A stretch of DNA of 29,346 nt from assembly GCA_027306845.1 (NCBI GenBank), contig DAHUYY010000001.1:1-29346 (forward strand), read 5' to 3'. Below are positions 14,989 to 22,621 of this stretch, in pieces. The notes below the pieces were generated by a model. That model had not been told where the DNA came from. It saw nothing but the letters and a program-made list of their open reading frames with translations, and ran no database searches. Positions within the stretch are counted from its first letter, which is position 1; every line of letters starts with the position of its first letter. The translations under genes were made by a program, and so were the position numbers. This stretch comes from Vulcanimicrobiota bacterium (GTDB taxonomy: Bacteria > Vulcanimicrobiota > Vulcanimicrobiia > Vulcanimicrobiales > Vulcanimicrobiaceae).

Positions 14989-15990
14989 CTACGGAATGGC
15001 AACCACGACCTTGCCGAAATTCGCTCCCGATTCGAGACGCTCGACGGCGGCAACGATATCCCGCAACGGGAAAACCGCGCCGACGACCGGTTCGATGCGT
15101 TTATCGGAGACCAGTGCGAGCATCTCGCGAAAATCCTCCGGGCTTCCCATCGAGGAACCCAAGATGTCGAGTTGCTTCCAGAAAATAGAGAACGGGCGAA
15201 TCTTCGCATCGCCGCCGGTACCGCCGTAGATCGCGACCCGCCCACCCGGGCGTACGAGATCGAGAATCCGCGCAAACGTCTCACCGCCCGATCCGTCGAT
15301 CGCCGCATCGATCGGCCCGACGCCTTTGAGCGCTTTGAACCACTGCGGATCGGCGGCGTAATTGACCGTGACGTCGGCACCAAGCGCGCGCGCGCGTTCG
15401 AGTTTTTCATCGCTACTTGACGTCACCACCGCGCGAGCGCCGATCGCTTTAGCGAACAGCAGCGCAAAACTCTGCACGCCGCTACCGATGCCGGGAATCA
15501 ACACCGTCTCGCCGGCCCGCAAACGCGCGCGCGTTACGAGCGCTCGATACGCCGTAAGCCCCGCGAGCGGCAATGCTGCCGCGTGTTCGATATCGAGATG
15601 CGCGGGCTTTGCATGCACGTTCTCCGCCGGGACGCAGACGAATTCCGCGAGCGTACCCGGGTGCGGCATTCCGAGAATCCCACTGCCTTCGGCCCAAATC
15701 CGGCGGTTCGGGCCCCAACCAAGCATGGGATCGAGCACGACCTCATCGCCGCATCGCAGCCCCGAGACCCCCGCCCCAATCGCCTCGACCTCCCCGCAGC
15801 CGTCGGAGCCCGGGGTACAGGGAAGCGCGATGCCCGGATAGAGGCCGCGGGTGATGAATGCGTCGCGCCGGTTCAGGGCGGCGGCGCGGAGACGCACGCG
15901 GATCTCCCCGGCGGCAGGTTCGGGCGCGGGCATCTCCTCGACGCGTAAGTGCGACGGGTCCCCAATGCTATGTAATCGAGCGGCAATCAT
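14989..15990 (-). CDS. Zinc-type alcohol dehydrogenase/quinone oxidoreductase-like MDR protein
   Basis: A 333-residue medium-chain dehydrogenase/reductase. The GroES-like N-terminal domain shows ALNRRDAFITRGLYPG (40-53), CTPGSDGCGEVEAIG and GDEVVLDP; the Rossmann domain has ETVLIPGIGSGVQSFALLFA (161-180), a variant glycine loop, followed by TSSSDEKLERARALGA and YGGTGGD. Such enzymes reduce quinones, enones or alcohols with NAD(P)H. It has neither the 37-GHE catalytic zinc signature nor a four-Cys structural lobe, favouring a zinc-free reductase. The start at 15990 is used because family members begin at this point (MIAARLHS); an ATG 22 codons upstream adds an Arg/Cys-rich tail with no homology expected. 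It is divergent from the 16069 gene. Confidence 0.87.
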   Translation of the reverse strand: MIAARLHSIGDPSHLRVEEMPAPEPAAGEIRVRLRAAALNRRDAFITRGLYPGIALPCTPGSDGCGEVEAIGAGVSGLRCGDEVVLDPMLGWGPNRRIWAEGSGILGMPHPGTLAEFVCVPAENVHAKPAHLDIEHAAALPLAGLTAYRALVTRARLRAGETVLIPGIGSGVQSFALLFAKAIGARAVVTSSSDEKLERARALGADVTVNYAADPQWFKALKGVGPIDAAIDGSGGETFARILDLVRPGGRVAIYGGTGGDAKIRPFSIFWKQLDILGSSMGSPEDFREMLALVSDKRIEPVVGAVFPLRDIVAAVERLESGANFGKVVVAIP

Positions 15991-16068
15991 AACGCTCGCC
16001 CTACGCGCTCGCAGTCGCGCGCACCTATCGCAGGTCGCCCCGGAACGCGGCGCCAACCTCGCACTTGT

Positions 16069-16311
16069 ATGAAAATCGGCTCCGCACTCAAAGGGCTCGC
16101 AAAGCTTCAGCGCTCCTTCGATCTCCGCGTCGGCCCGATCCGGGCAAGCGGCATCCCGGCAATTTTGCTCGGAACCGCCGCGGTCGTGCTCGCCGCCGGG
16201 GCGGCGCGCGCACTCGTGCGTGCAGGGGAGGCCCTTCCCGAAACGCTTCGCGAAGCCAAGGGGTTAGCACAGTCGCTGCGCGATGCGCGCCCCACCCACC
16301 TCAACCCATAA
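16069..16311 (+). CDS. Small membrane-anchored protein of unknown function
   Basis: An 80-residue protein with one hydrophobic segment (IPAILLGTAAVVLAAGAARALV, ~29-50) flanked by a basic N-terminus (MKIGSALKGLAKLQRSF) and an acidic/helical C-terminus. No family recognised. There is no clear ribosome binding site before the ATG, so a leaderless transcript is possible. It ends 8 nt before bolA and probably shares its transcript. Confidence 0.6.
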   Translation: MKIGSALKGLAKLQRSFDLRVGPIRASGIPAILLGTAAVVLAAGAARALVRAGEALPETLREAKGLAQSLRDARPTHLNP

Positions 16312-16319
16312 GAGAATTC

Positions 16320-16556
16320 ATGATCGATAACGCCTCCCTCACCGCCCTCGTGCGCGCCGCCATGCCCGATGCACGCGTCGCGATTCACGACCGAACCGGC
16401 ACGATGGATCACTTCAACGTCGAAGTTATCTCCGCAGCATTTGCCGGCCTCAATCCACTCGACCGCCATCGGTTAGTCTATCGCGCGCTCGATGCGGCGC
16501 TCAAAGACGGGCGCATTCATGCCCTCGAAATCACCACGAAACTTCCGGAGAACTAA
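16320..16556 (+). CDS. BolA/YrbA family protein
   Basis: A 78-residue BolA-like protein. The family pattern is clear: a short N-terminal helix, DHFNVEVISAAFAGLNPLDRHR with His31 and His50, and the C-terminal GRIHALEITTKLPEN with the invariant His67 that can ligate a shared [2Fe-2S] cluster. BolA proteins pair with CGFS-type monothiol glutaredoxins for iron-sulfur trafficking and iron sensing. That partner gene follows 2 nt later, which strongly supports the assignment. The start lies within a longer open frame; the ATG at 16320 is chosen because the protein begins there in the family and AAGAGA lies just upstream. Confidence 0.92.
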   Translation: MIDNASLTALVRAAMPDARVAIHDRTGTMDHFNVEVISAAFAGLNPLDRHRLVYRALDAALKDGRIHALEITTKLPEN

Positions 16557-16558
16557 CA

Positions 16559-16915
16559 ATGTCCGACGCACTGCAAGGCGAGATCGCCGAAGAGATCGCC
16601 GCCCACAAAATCCTCGTCTACGGAAAAGGGACGAAAACGATGCCGCGTTGCGGTTTCACCCTCGAGACGATCGAATTTTTCAACAACTTCGGCTATCCGT
16701 TTGAAGTGATCGACGTGCTCGAAAATATGCCGAAGCGCGAAGCGCTGGCGAAAATGACCGATTGGCCGACGCTGCCGAAGGTTTTTATCGACGGTAAGTT
16801 TTACGGCGACACCGATATTCTCGGGCCGATGGCCGAGAACGGCGAGCTCGCGACGCTGTTGGAAAACGCATTCGGCTATCGCGCGGAGAGCAAGCCCGTC
16901 ATCAATCTCCGCTAA
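16559..16915 (+). CDS. grxD: Grx4-type monothiol glutaredoxin (CGFT active site)
   Basis: A 118-residue monothiol glutaredoxin that would carry or transfer a glutathione-ligated [2Fe-2S] cluster with BolA. Family features: VYGKGTKTMPRCGFT with the single cysteine Cys31, FFNNFGYPFEVIDVLEN, and DWPTLPKVFIDGKFYG with the cis-Pro glutathione site. Two positions vary from the usual consensus: the active site is CGFT rather than CGFS, and the glutathione-binding GG(C/S)DI reads GDTDI. The C-terminal tail (YRAESKPVINLR) is slightly longer than usual. The ATG follows GGAG at 9 nt and sits 2 nt after bolA; the sulfurtransferase starts 9 nt downstream. Confidence 0.92.
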   Translation: MSDALQGEIAEEIAAHKILVYGKGTKTMPRCGFTLETIEFFNNFGYPFEVIDVLENMPKREALAKMTDWPTLPKVFIDGKFYGDTDILGPMAENGELATLLENAFGYRAESKPVINLR

Positions 16916-16924
16916 CGCAAACGC

Positions 16925-17767
16925 GTGGAGTACGAAACGCTCGTCGAAATCGAGACGCTACGGTCGCATTTGCACGACCCCGCCTGGGTCGTCATCGACT
17001 GCCGCCATTCGCTGGCGAATTTCGCCGCCGGGCGTGCCGCCTACGCGGAGGCGCACCTTCCCGGTGCAGCCTTTGCCGATGTCGAACGCGATCTCAGCGG
17101 CGAAAAAAACGGGAGCAACGGCCGCCATCCGCTTCCCGATCGTCGCGATTTCGCCGCGTTTCTCGGGAGAATCGGCGCCGACGAGCGCAGCCAAATCGTC
17201 GCGTACGACGAAGGCGCGGGCATGTTCGCCGCGCGTTGTTGGATGCTGGTGCGCAATCTCGGGCACGCGCGGGTCGCGATTCTCGACGGCGGCTTTGCGG
17301 CGTGGGAGCGCTCGGGAGCGCCGACCGAACGCGGAGCAGATCGACGCGCGCGAATCGCGCGCCACTTCCCCATCGGTGCACCGCTCGATCCCGTCGTCAC
17401 CGCCGCCGAACTCTTGCGCGAGGTCGACGGTGGTTCGCTGCTACCGGTCGATGCGCGCGCCCCGGAGCGCTTTCGCGGCGAGAGCGAACCGATCGATCCG
17501 GTCGCCGGGCACATTCCCGGAGCGAAAAACCGTCCGTATGGTGCGAACTACCGCAGCGACGGGCACCTGCGCTCGGCGCAGGAGTTACGGGTCGAGTTTG
17601 AAGTGCTTGGCGAACCGGATCGCCTGGTGCATTATTGCGGCTCCGGCATCTCTGCAGCGGCGAACCTCTTTGCGGCGACCGCAGCCGGCCTTCCCGGCGG
17701 CCGCATCTATGCCGGCTCCTGGAGCGAATGGTGCGCGGATCCGGCGCGCCCGGTCGAGCGCGGCTAA
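16925..17767 (+). CDS. sseA: 3-mercaptopyruvate/thiosulfate sulfurtransferase (tandem rhodanese)
   Basis: A 280-residue two-domain rhodanese that moves sulfane sulfur from mercaptopyruvate or thiosulfate to acceptors. The N-terminal domain (1-~130) is inactive-type: WVVIDCRHSL, YAEAHLPGA, ILDGGFAAW, with no cysteine at the loop (YDEGAGMFAA). The C-terminal domain carries the active loop HYCGSGISAAA with Cys238, preceded by RFRGESEPIDPVAGHIPGAKN and followed by YAGSWSEW. CGSGxxA favours mercaptopyruvate over thiosulfate specificity. It starts with GTG without a visible ribosome site, 9 nt after the glutaredoxin, consistent with coupling. It ends overlapping the converging cupin gene by 4 nt. 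It would complete a sulfur/Fe-S cluster of genes. Confidence 0.93.
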   Translation: MEYETLVEIETLRSHLHDPAWVVIDCRHSLANFAAGRAAYAEAHLPGAAFADVERDLSGEKNGSNGRHPLPDRRDFAAFLGRIGADERSQIVAYDEGAGMFAARCWMLVRNLGHARVAILDGGFAAWERSGAPTERGADRRARIARHFPIGAPLDPVVTAAELLREVDGGSLLPVDARAPERFRGESEPIDPVAGHIPGAKNRPYGANYRSDGHLRSAQELRVEFEVLGEPDRLVHYCGSGISAAANLFAATAAGLPGGRIYAGSWSEWCADPARPVERG

Positions 17768-18249
17768 ACGCCGCGCCGTAGCGGTGGCGGCACCGCATCG
17801 GGCTGAATGAACGGGCCGACAGGCGAGTCGAGCAGCCGTTCGATCTCCTCCCGCTCGGGAATGCGCGCTCCGTCGCGCGCGGCGGTGACGATACAGTAGA
17901 AGCCGAAGCGCTCCTCGCCGCGATTGATGAATTGGTGGAGTTCGAGCGGGGCGACGTAGACGACGTCGCCGGCGGCAACCTCCTCAACCCGCTCGCCGAC
18001 GACCGCGTGCCCGAGCCCTTGCCCGATAATGACGTAATGCTCGTGCTCGTGGCGTTCGAGGCGCGAAGCCGCACCGGGCTCGAGCTCGAAAAAGCGCAGC
18101 TCGAGTTGCGGACCCGGCGCCCCCGGCTCGGGCTTCCAACCACCGACGATGGTATGGCGTGCGATTCCCACGGCGGCTCCGGGGCGATAGCCCTCGGCCT
18201 CGACCCCTTCCCAACCCGCGCCTTGCTTGTGAATGACCCGTCGCTGCAT
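17764..18249 (-). CDS. Cupin-domain protein
   Basis: A 161-residue single-cupin protein. Cupin motif 1 is RHEHEHYVIIGQGLGHAVVG, with the three histidines in HEHEH as probable metal ligands, and motif 2 is GDVVYVAPLELHQFINRG with the fourth histidine. The N-terminus (VIHKQGAGWEGVEAEGY) contains a further short beta region and the C-terminus is a helix ending EREEIERLLDSPVG. Such proteins range from metal-dependent dioxygenases and isomerases to metabolite sensors; no substrate can be named. The ATG follows TAGGAT at about 8 nt. It converges on sseA. Confidence 0.85.
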   Translation of the reverse strand: MQRRVIHKQGAGWEGVEAEGYRPGAAVGIARHTIVGGWKPEPGAPGPQLELRFFELEPGAASRLERHEHEHYVIIGQGLGHAVVGERVEEVAAGDVVYVAPLELHQFINRGEERFGFYCIVTAARDGARIPEREEIERLLDSPVGPFIQPDAVPPPLRRGV

Positions 18250-18318
18250 GGGCGCTATCCTACCACGTCGGCGGGCGGCGCTCTAGAACATCTCGGTCGA
18301 ACTGCCGATATTGATGGC

Positions 18319-18861
18319 ATGCGCCCGATCGCTCTCTTTGCTTTTTTTGCAAGCCTCGCTATCGCTGCTCTCGCTCTCTCACCGCTCCGAAGTTCCGCTC
18401 GCGCCACGGCCCGAGCCGCCGCGTCCTCCTCCGCAGCGCAAGCGTCGGCGCCGCTCGACGAGTATTTCGGCCGCATGAAGCTGAGCCCGATCGGCATCGG
18501 CAACGAACTGCACCTCATCGCTACGCGCTCGCGAAATGCAAACGACGCGCGAAACTCGCTGCCGTTACTGACGCTCCTCGAAGATTCGATGCACGACTGG
18601 GAGCACCGGTACCCTCATGACGACTGGATTCCCATGAACCTCGCGCGTCTGGAGCACGATTATCTACTCGTTCCAACGTTGGGCGGGCGCATTCATGCGA
18701 TGCACGTGATCGAATGGCTTCGCTCTGATTACCCCGGTAGCCCGGCCCTCGATCGCGCGCAACGCGAAGCGGAGCGAGCGATGGGCATACCGACGCCGAC
18801 TCCATCACCCGTGGCGTCCTCCACCCCTCAACCGGAGGCGAGCGCAACGCCGACGCCGTAG
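18319..18861 (+). CDS. Secreted protein of unknown function with Pro/Thr-rich tail
   Basis: A 180-residue exported protein. It begins with a signal peptide (MRPIALFAFFASLAIAALAL), then an Ala/Ser-rich linker to ~50, then a compact helical domain (EYFGRMKLSPIGIGNELHL, LPLLTLLEDSMHDWEHRYPH, DDWIPMNLARLEHDYLLV, GGRIHAMHVIEWLRSDYP) and ends with a low-complexity PTPTPSPVASSTPQPE tail. The helical repeats rich in Trp, Tyr and His look like a small TPR-like or four-helix domain; I do not recognise the family. No strong ribosome binding site. The EVE gene starts 9 nt after its stop. Confidence 0.7.
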   Translation: MRPIALFAFFASLAIAALALSPLRSSARATARAAASSSAAQASAPLDEYFGRMKLSPIGIGNELHLIATRSRNANDARNSLPLLTLLEDSMHDWEHRYPHDDWIPMNLARLEHDYLLVPTLGGRIHAMHVIEWLRSDYPGSPALDRAQREAERAMGIPTPTPSPVASSTPQPEASATPTP

Positions 18862-18870
18862 ACGGCGCTC

Positions 18871-19323
18871 ATGCCGAACTACTGGCTTTTCAAAAGCGAA
18901 CCGCAGAGCTATTCCATCGAGGATCTGCGACGTGACGGAACGACACCATGGAGCGGCGTTCGCAATTATCAGGCGCGCAATTTCATGCAGGCGATGTCGG
19001 TGGGCGACGAGGGTTTCTTCTATCACTCGTCTTGTGCCGTACCCGGGGTGGTCGGCATCTGCCGCGTCGTGCGCGCCGCCTACCCCGATGCAACCGCCTT
19101 CGATTCGCGCAGCGAATATTACGACCCGAAAAGTTTGCCGGACAACCCTCGTTGGTTCAATGTCGATGTAGAGTTCGTCCGTGCGTTTTCCGATGTCGTG
19201 CCGCTGACGCGTCTGCGGGAGATCGCCGCGCTTGCAAAGATGCCGTTGCTGCAGCCCGGCCAGCGCCTTTCGGTGCAACCCGTTCGCGTTGCGGAATGGC
19301 GCGCTATTCTCAAGCTCGCTTGA
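18871..19323 (+). CDS. EVE domain-containing protein
   Basis: A 150-residue stand-alone EVE domain, related to the PUA/YTH fold and to human THYN1; the fold binds modified bases in nucleic acids. Hallmarks: MPNYWLFKSEPQSYSIEDL at the start, TPWSGVRNYQARNFMQAM, VGDEGFFYHSSCAVPGVVGI, ARRAAYPDAT-type strand (here VVRAAYPDATAFD), YYDPKS, PRWFNVDVEFVR and LLQPGQRLSVQPV. The SEP and WxGVRNYQARN segments line the ligand pocket. Length is standard. It is followed by the second palindromic repeat cluster. Confidence 0.94.
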   Translation: MPNYWLFKSEPQSYSIEDLRRDGTTPWSGVRNYQARNFMQAMSVGDEGFFYHSSCAVPGVVGICRVVRAAYPDATAFDSRSEYYDPKSLPDNPRWFNVDVEFVRAFSDVVPLTRLREIAALAKMPLLQPGQRLSVQPVRVAEWRAILKLA

Positions 19324-19337
19324 ACGAAGATGCCTCT

Positions 19338-19389
19338 GCCATCCCGAGTAGCAATATCGCTCCGTCATCCCGAGTAGCAATACCGCTCT
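19338..19389. repeat. Two tandem left-arm units before repeat copy B
   Basis: Left-arm sequence (CATCCCGAGTAG) begins at 19338 (slightly degraded) and 19364 with an exact 26-bp period, continuing into the full element at 19390. The spacer after each arm (GCAATATCGCTCC, GCAATACCGCTCT) also repeats. The corresponding cluster at 10150-10197 uses a different 10-bp spacer. Confidence 0.75.
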
Positions 19390-19478
19390 GTCATCCCGAG
19401 TAGCCGCGCAGCGGCGTATCGAGGGATACTTCGGCACGGCGCCTCGATACGGCGCTTTCAGCGCCTACTCGGCGTGAC
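19390..19478. repeat. Palindromic repeat element, complete copy B (four-way-junction fold)
   Basis: Same layout as the copy at 10050: outer arms GTCATCCCGAGTAG (19390-19403) and CTACTCGGCGTGAC (19465-19478), side hairpin CCGCGCAGCGG (19404-19414), inner stem CGTATCGAGG/CCTCGATACG (19415-19424 and 19442-19451), side hairpin GCGCTTTCAGCGC (19452-19464). The arms and inner stem are identical between copies, while both side hairpins differ in sequence yet remain self-complementary. It also lies between converging genes. Confidence 0.85.
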
Positions 19479-19580
19479 AACGCCATACACGGCGCGACAA
19501 CGCCATACGCGGCGTGACAACGCCATACGCGGCGTGAGAACGCCATACGCGGCGTGACAACGTCATACGCGGCGTGACAT
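19471..19580. repeat. 20-bp tandem repeats of the element's right arm
   Basis: GGCGTGACAACGCCATACGC-like units start at 19471, 19491, 19511, 19531, 19551 and 19571, six in an exact 20-bp period with a few substitutions, beginning inside the right arm of the element at 19390. Units are contiguous with no unique spacers, so this is a minisatellite and not a CRISPR. Confidence 0.85.
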
Positions 19581-19581
19581 T

Positions 19582-19626
19582 AAAAAAGAGCTGGGGTCGC
19601 AAATGCTAGCCCAGCTCTTTTTTTTT
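19582..19626. terminator. Bidirectional intrinsic terminator
   Basis: AAAAAAGAGCTGGG (19582-19595) and its perfect complement CCCAGCTCTTTTTT (19610-19623) enclose a 14-base loop, followed by further T residues to 19626. The A-run on the left becomes the U-tract on the minus strand. It serves the converging EVE (plus) and TonB-receptor (minus) genes. Confidence 0.9.
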
Positions 19627-19656
19627 ATCGACGTCGCGCGCCGATAGCGCTTCGAA

Positions 19657-22521
19657 TTAGAACTTGGTTGAGAGAATGAAGCGATAGGTTGCCGGCCCGA
19701 GCACGTTGCCGACGGTCGCCGCTTGCGAACCGTTGACGAGCGGCACGGGAACGCCGCCTCCATAGACCGGGAAGAGACCGTTGTAGGCGTTGAAGATGTT
19801 ATCCCCGGAGATCTGGAAGTCAAAACGTTTGTTAATCGGCACGCGGACGGTAACGTAACCGATTCCGAACGGCGGACGATTCAACGAGTTGTTATTCCCG
19901 TAAAGCGTGTCGCCGAATGCGGCGTAGAGGCCGCCCTTGGAGCGGAAGTTGAGTTCGAGGTTCGCCTGCGCGTAGGGCAAGCGCGTATTCATCGAACCGA
20001 TCGTGCTGCCGTACCCAATGCCGCCGCCGTTGAAGTTTTGGTTGGCGATGACGTTGAGATTTTGGTTCTGCGTGCAATTCGGTCCGGGAGTGGAGCAATA
20101 GAAGTACTGCGGCAGATTGTACACATAACCACGCGAGAGATCGCCTTCGAGTACGTAGCCGAGTCCGACGTGCGGAAGGCTACGCAAGCCGAGTTCGATT
20201 CCCTGGAAACGCGCGTTGCTCAGGTTCACGTTCGACTGATAGAAGACCGGCGTGTTCCCGGGAGCGACGGGGCTGCACTGTACCTGCGGGCTCGCACAGG
20301 TGTACGGGCTGGGGTACGTCTGGCCGAAGAACTTGTTAAACAAGTTGGTCTGGTAGAGATCGACGGTTGCAACCGAATTTGCCTTCGGCATACGGAAGCT
20401 CGCGCCGAGATCGAAGCCATAGGCCGTCTCGGGTTTAATGCCGCCGTTGTTGGTTTTTAAGGTCGCGATGCCGGTCGACGAGCTGTAGGCCGCCGTCGGG
20501 CTTGCGATCTGGCTAAGCAACAAGAGATATGGCGGTGCGATCGCCGAACCGATCGAAAGGCGGACCGCCGTGTTCGAGTCCGGGCGATACGTCAGTGCGA
20601 AACGGTCGTCGAAATGCGAATTTGTCGTCGAACCGAACGTTACGTTCGAACCGTTGATCGCGCAATTCGAGAAGCCGAACGCAAACGGACACGAGACGGG
20701 GTAAGTGCTGTTGTAGATGTTTTCGTAGAGCGTCGCATAACCGCTCAACTTCGGGTTGATGCGGAAGTGGCCACGCAACGTAAACGTCGTGAACTTCTGC
20801 GCCGAACCGGTCGGCAGGTTGACGCTGACGAACGAGCTCTTCGAGTACGACGTCGTCGTCGAAACGGTCTGGTCGATTCCGAAGCTCAGCGTATTGCTGC
20901 CCATCGGGTGGAGATAGAGGAACGAAATTCCCGAAAGAGCATCTTGCTCGGTCTGCAGATAGCTGCTGTTTATTGCCAGCGTCACCGGGGTGCCGTTGTA
21001 GAAAACCGGCGCAGCCGCGCAGACGTTGTTCGTGATTTTCGCCGGGCACGCGGAACCATAAAGGGTCTGCGACACCAAACTCGGCGTGCCGTTGGGGTTG
21101 CCTTCCGTAATCTGGCGCAAGATCGACGCGTGATAGTAGCGCGCGAGCACCGTATCGCGGCCGAGCGTCGAGCGAATCTCGCCTTGCAGAATCGGCTCGT
21201 TATTGATCTCTTGGTCGGTACCGCCGACATGCAGATAATTCACGCCGAGCCCGCCTGAAGCGAGGCTTCCGGTGTATCCGGCGAGCGGCGAGAAGGTGCC
21301 GAGGGTCAAGTTTCCGGTATTGCCGTTCTGATCGGAGAACGTCTGCGAGCCGAGGTAGCTCACCGTTGCCGTCGTCGCTTCGGAGAGCTTATAACGGAAC
21401 TTCACCAGCTCGGCGGTCTGCGTGTATTGACCCTGAACGTTGTAGCAGCAAGCGACGAGCGGATAGATCGTCTGAATGCTCGACGACGTTCCAGGAATCG
21501 TCGTATAGGTGCTTGCACCGTTGAAGCCGTTAATCGACTTGCCGAGACCGGTGTCGACATTACCGCTTGGGTCGTAATAAACTTGCTGGTTGTTAAGCAC
21601 CGACGGATCGTCAACCGTTGCCACGTCGAAGACCAGGCCAAGGCGACTCACGGTATCGGAGAATCCGAAATTCGAGAACGTGCCGCCATGATTGGTAACG
21701 CCGATTGCGATGTCGGGGGTTGGCTTGTACGTCGGGTCTTTCGTGCGGAAGTTCAAGGTACCGCCGATAGCGTAGTTGACGGGAACGGTCGCACCGGGTC
21801 CCTTCACGACTTCGGTGTTCGAGAACATATACGCATTGAGGAACGTCGTCACGTAGTCGCCGTAGGTTCCCACCGAGAGCGGATGCCCGTCGATGAGCGT
21901 GGCGGTTTCAAACGAACCCGCACCGCGAATATTGGGAACGGTGATCGAGCCCGGAATCGCAGCGTTTGCGCTGCTCGAGGGGAAGGAGATCTGCACGCCC
22001 GGCACTTGGCTGAGCACGCGCGTCACCTGAACCGCGCCCTGATTTGCATAGACCGCCGAAGAGACGACGCTCACCGCAGCCGGGGTGGTGTTAAACGTTC
22101 CGCGCCCGACCGCCCGAACGGTGGCGATCGTCCGCAGCGAAGAGAACGTCGCTGCGTGCATCGTCACAACGACGCTTTGCGTCTGCCCGGCAACGACGGT
22201 GTAGTCGGTATCGGTCGCCGTCTGATAGCCCGGCTTCGTAACGATAATTTCGTAGACGCCCGGCGCGATACCGGAGACGGTAAAATTGCCCTTCACGTCG
22301 GATAGGGCATAATAGCTCTTGGGGCCGCGGACGGCGATCGTCGCCCCCGCAACCGGAGCACCGGAGACATCGTGGAGCGAACCGCTCACCGATCCGGTGC
22401 TTTGAGATTCAGCCTGTGCGACGAGGCGATGCGACGCGCTCCGAACCGTTGCCGCACTGACGGGTCCAACGGTGAACGCGGCGATGGCCGCGACGAGCAG
22501 GAGTCGAGTGAGTGTACTCAG
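19657..22521 (-). CDS. TonB-dependent outer-membrane receptor with carboxypeptidase-regulatory-like domain
   Basis: A ~954-residue outer-membrane transporter, energised by TonB. The frame extends above the first internal GTG (22389) to CTG 22521, seven bases after a perfect AGGAGG; this adds a proper signal peptide (STLTRLLLVAAIAAFTV, cleavage near PVSA), which the GTG start would lack. Then comes a CarboxypepD_reg-like domain (~50-125; GAPVAGATIAVRG, GNFTVSGIAPGVYEIIVTKPGY), a plug (~150-280; VLSQVPGVQI, NIRGAGSFETATLIDGHPL, EVVKGPGATVPVNYAIGGTL) and a long beta-barrel ending in the terminal aromatic strand YRFILSTKF. Two Cys-pairs sit in predicted loops. Substrate unknown; carbohydrate or peptide uptake is common for this architecture. 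No obvious TonB box could be assigned. Confidence 0.88.
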   Translation of the reverse strand: MSTLTRLLLVAAIAAFTVGPVSAATVRSASHRLVAQAESQSTGSVSGSLHDVSGAPVAGATIAVRGPKSYYALSDVKGNFTVSGIAPGVYEIIVTKPGYQTATDTDYTVVAGQTQSVVVTMHAATFSSLRTIATVRAVGRGTFNTTPAAVSVVSSAVYANQGAVQVTRVLSQVPGVQISFPSSSANAAIPGSITVPNIRGAGSFETATLIDGHPLSVGTYGDYVTTFLNAYMFSNTEVVKGPGATVPVNYAIGGTLNFRTKDPTYKPTPDIAIGVTNHGGTFSNFGFSDTVSRLGLVFDVATVDDPSVLNNQQVYYDPSGNVDTGLGKSINGFNGASTYTTIPGTSSSIQTIYPLVACCYNVQGQYTQTAELVKFRYKLSEATTATVSYLGSQTFSDQNGNTGNLTLGTFSPLAGYTGSLASGGLGVNYLHVGGTDQEINNEPILQGEIRSTLGRDTVLARYYHASILRQITEGNPNGTPSLVSQTLYGSACPAKITNNVCAAAPVFYNGTPVTLAINSSYLQTEQDALSGISFLYLHPMGSNTLSFGIDQTVSTTTSYSKSSFVSVNLPTGSAQKFTTFTLRGHFRINPKLSGYATLYENIYNSTYPVSCPFAFGFSNCAINGSNVTFGSTTNSHFDDRFALTYRPDSNTAVRLSIGSAIAPPYLLLLSQIASPTAAYSSSTGIATLKTNNGGIKPETAYGFDLGASFRMPKANSVATVDLYQTNLFNKFFGQTYPSPYTCASPQVQCSPVAPGNTPVFYQSNVNLSNARFQGIELGLRSLPHVGLGYVLEGDLSRGYVYNLPQYFYCSTPGPNCTQNQNLNVIANQNFNGGGIGYGSTIGSMNTRLPYAQANLELNFRSKGGLYAAFGDTLYGNNNSLNRPPFGIGYVTVRVPINKRFDFQISGDNIFNAYNGLFPVYGGGVPVPLVNGSQAATVGNVLGPATYRFILSTKF

Positions 22522-22527
22522 AGCAAA

Positions 22528-22533
22528 CCTCCT
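22528..22533 (-). promoter_or_regulatory. Shine-Dalgarno site that fixes a CTG start
   Basis: AGGAGG on the minus strand, six bases before CTG 22521-22519. No ATG, GTG or TTG in the receptor frame lies at a usable distance, so this site is the main evidence for the non-canonical start. Confidence 0.65.
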
Positions 22534-22621
22534 GTGAGAAACGAGAAATTCAAGGCCGCGCCGTCGTGCGGCGGACGCCCCCGAACATCGCTGAGTTTAA
22601 CCTGAAAAGATTAGGGGCAGA

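Noticed and set aside
17932..18318. Upstream extension of the secreted protein at 18319
   Set aside because: It is antisense to the cupin gene, and the signal peptide starts at 18319.
19471..19580. CRISPR array
   Set aside because: Six 20-bp units are directly adjacent with no unique spacers and begin inside the palindromic element; no cas genes are nearby.
21427..22305. Plus-strand ORF inside the TonB receptor
   Set aside because: Antisense to conserved plug-domain motifs; composition is Arg/Asp/Val-biased, as expected for a shadow frame.
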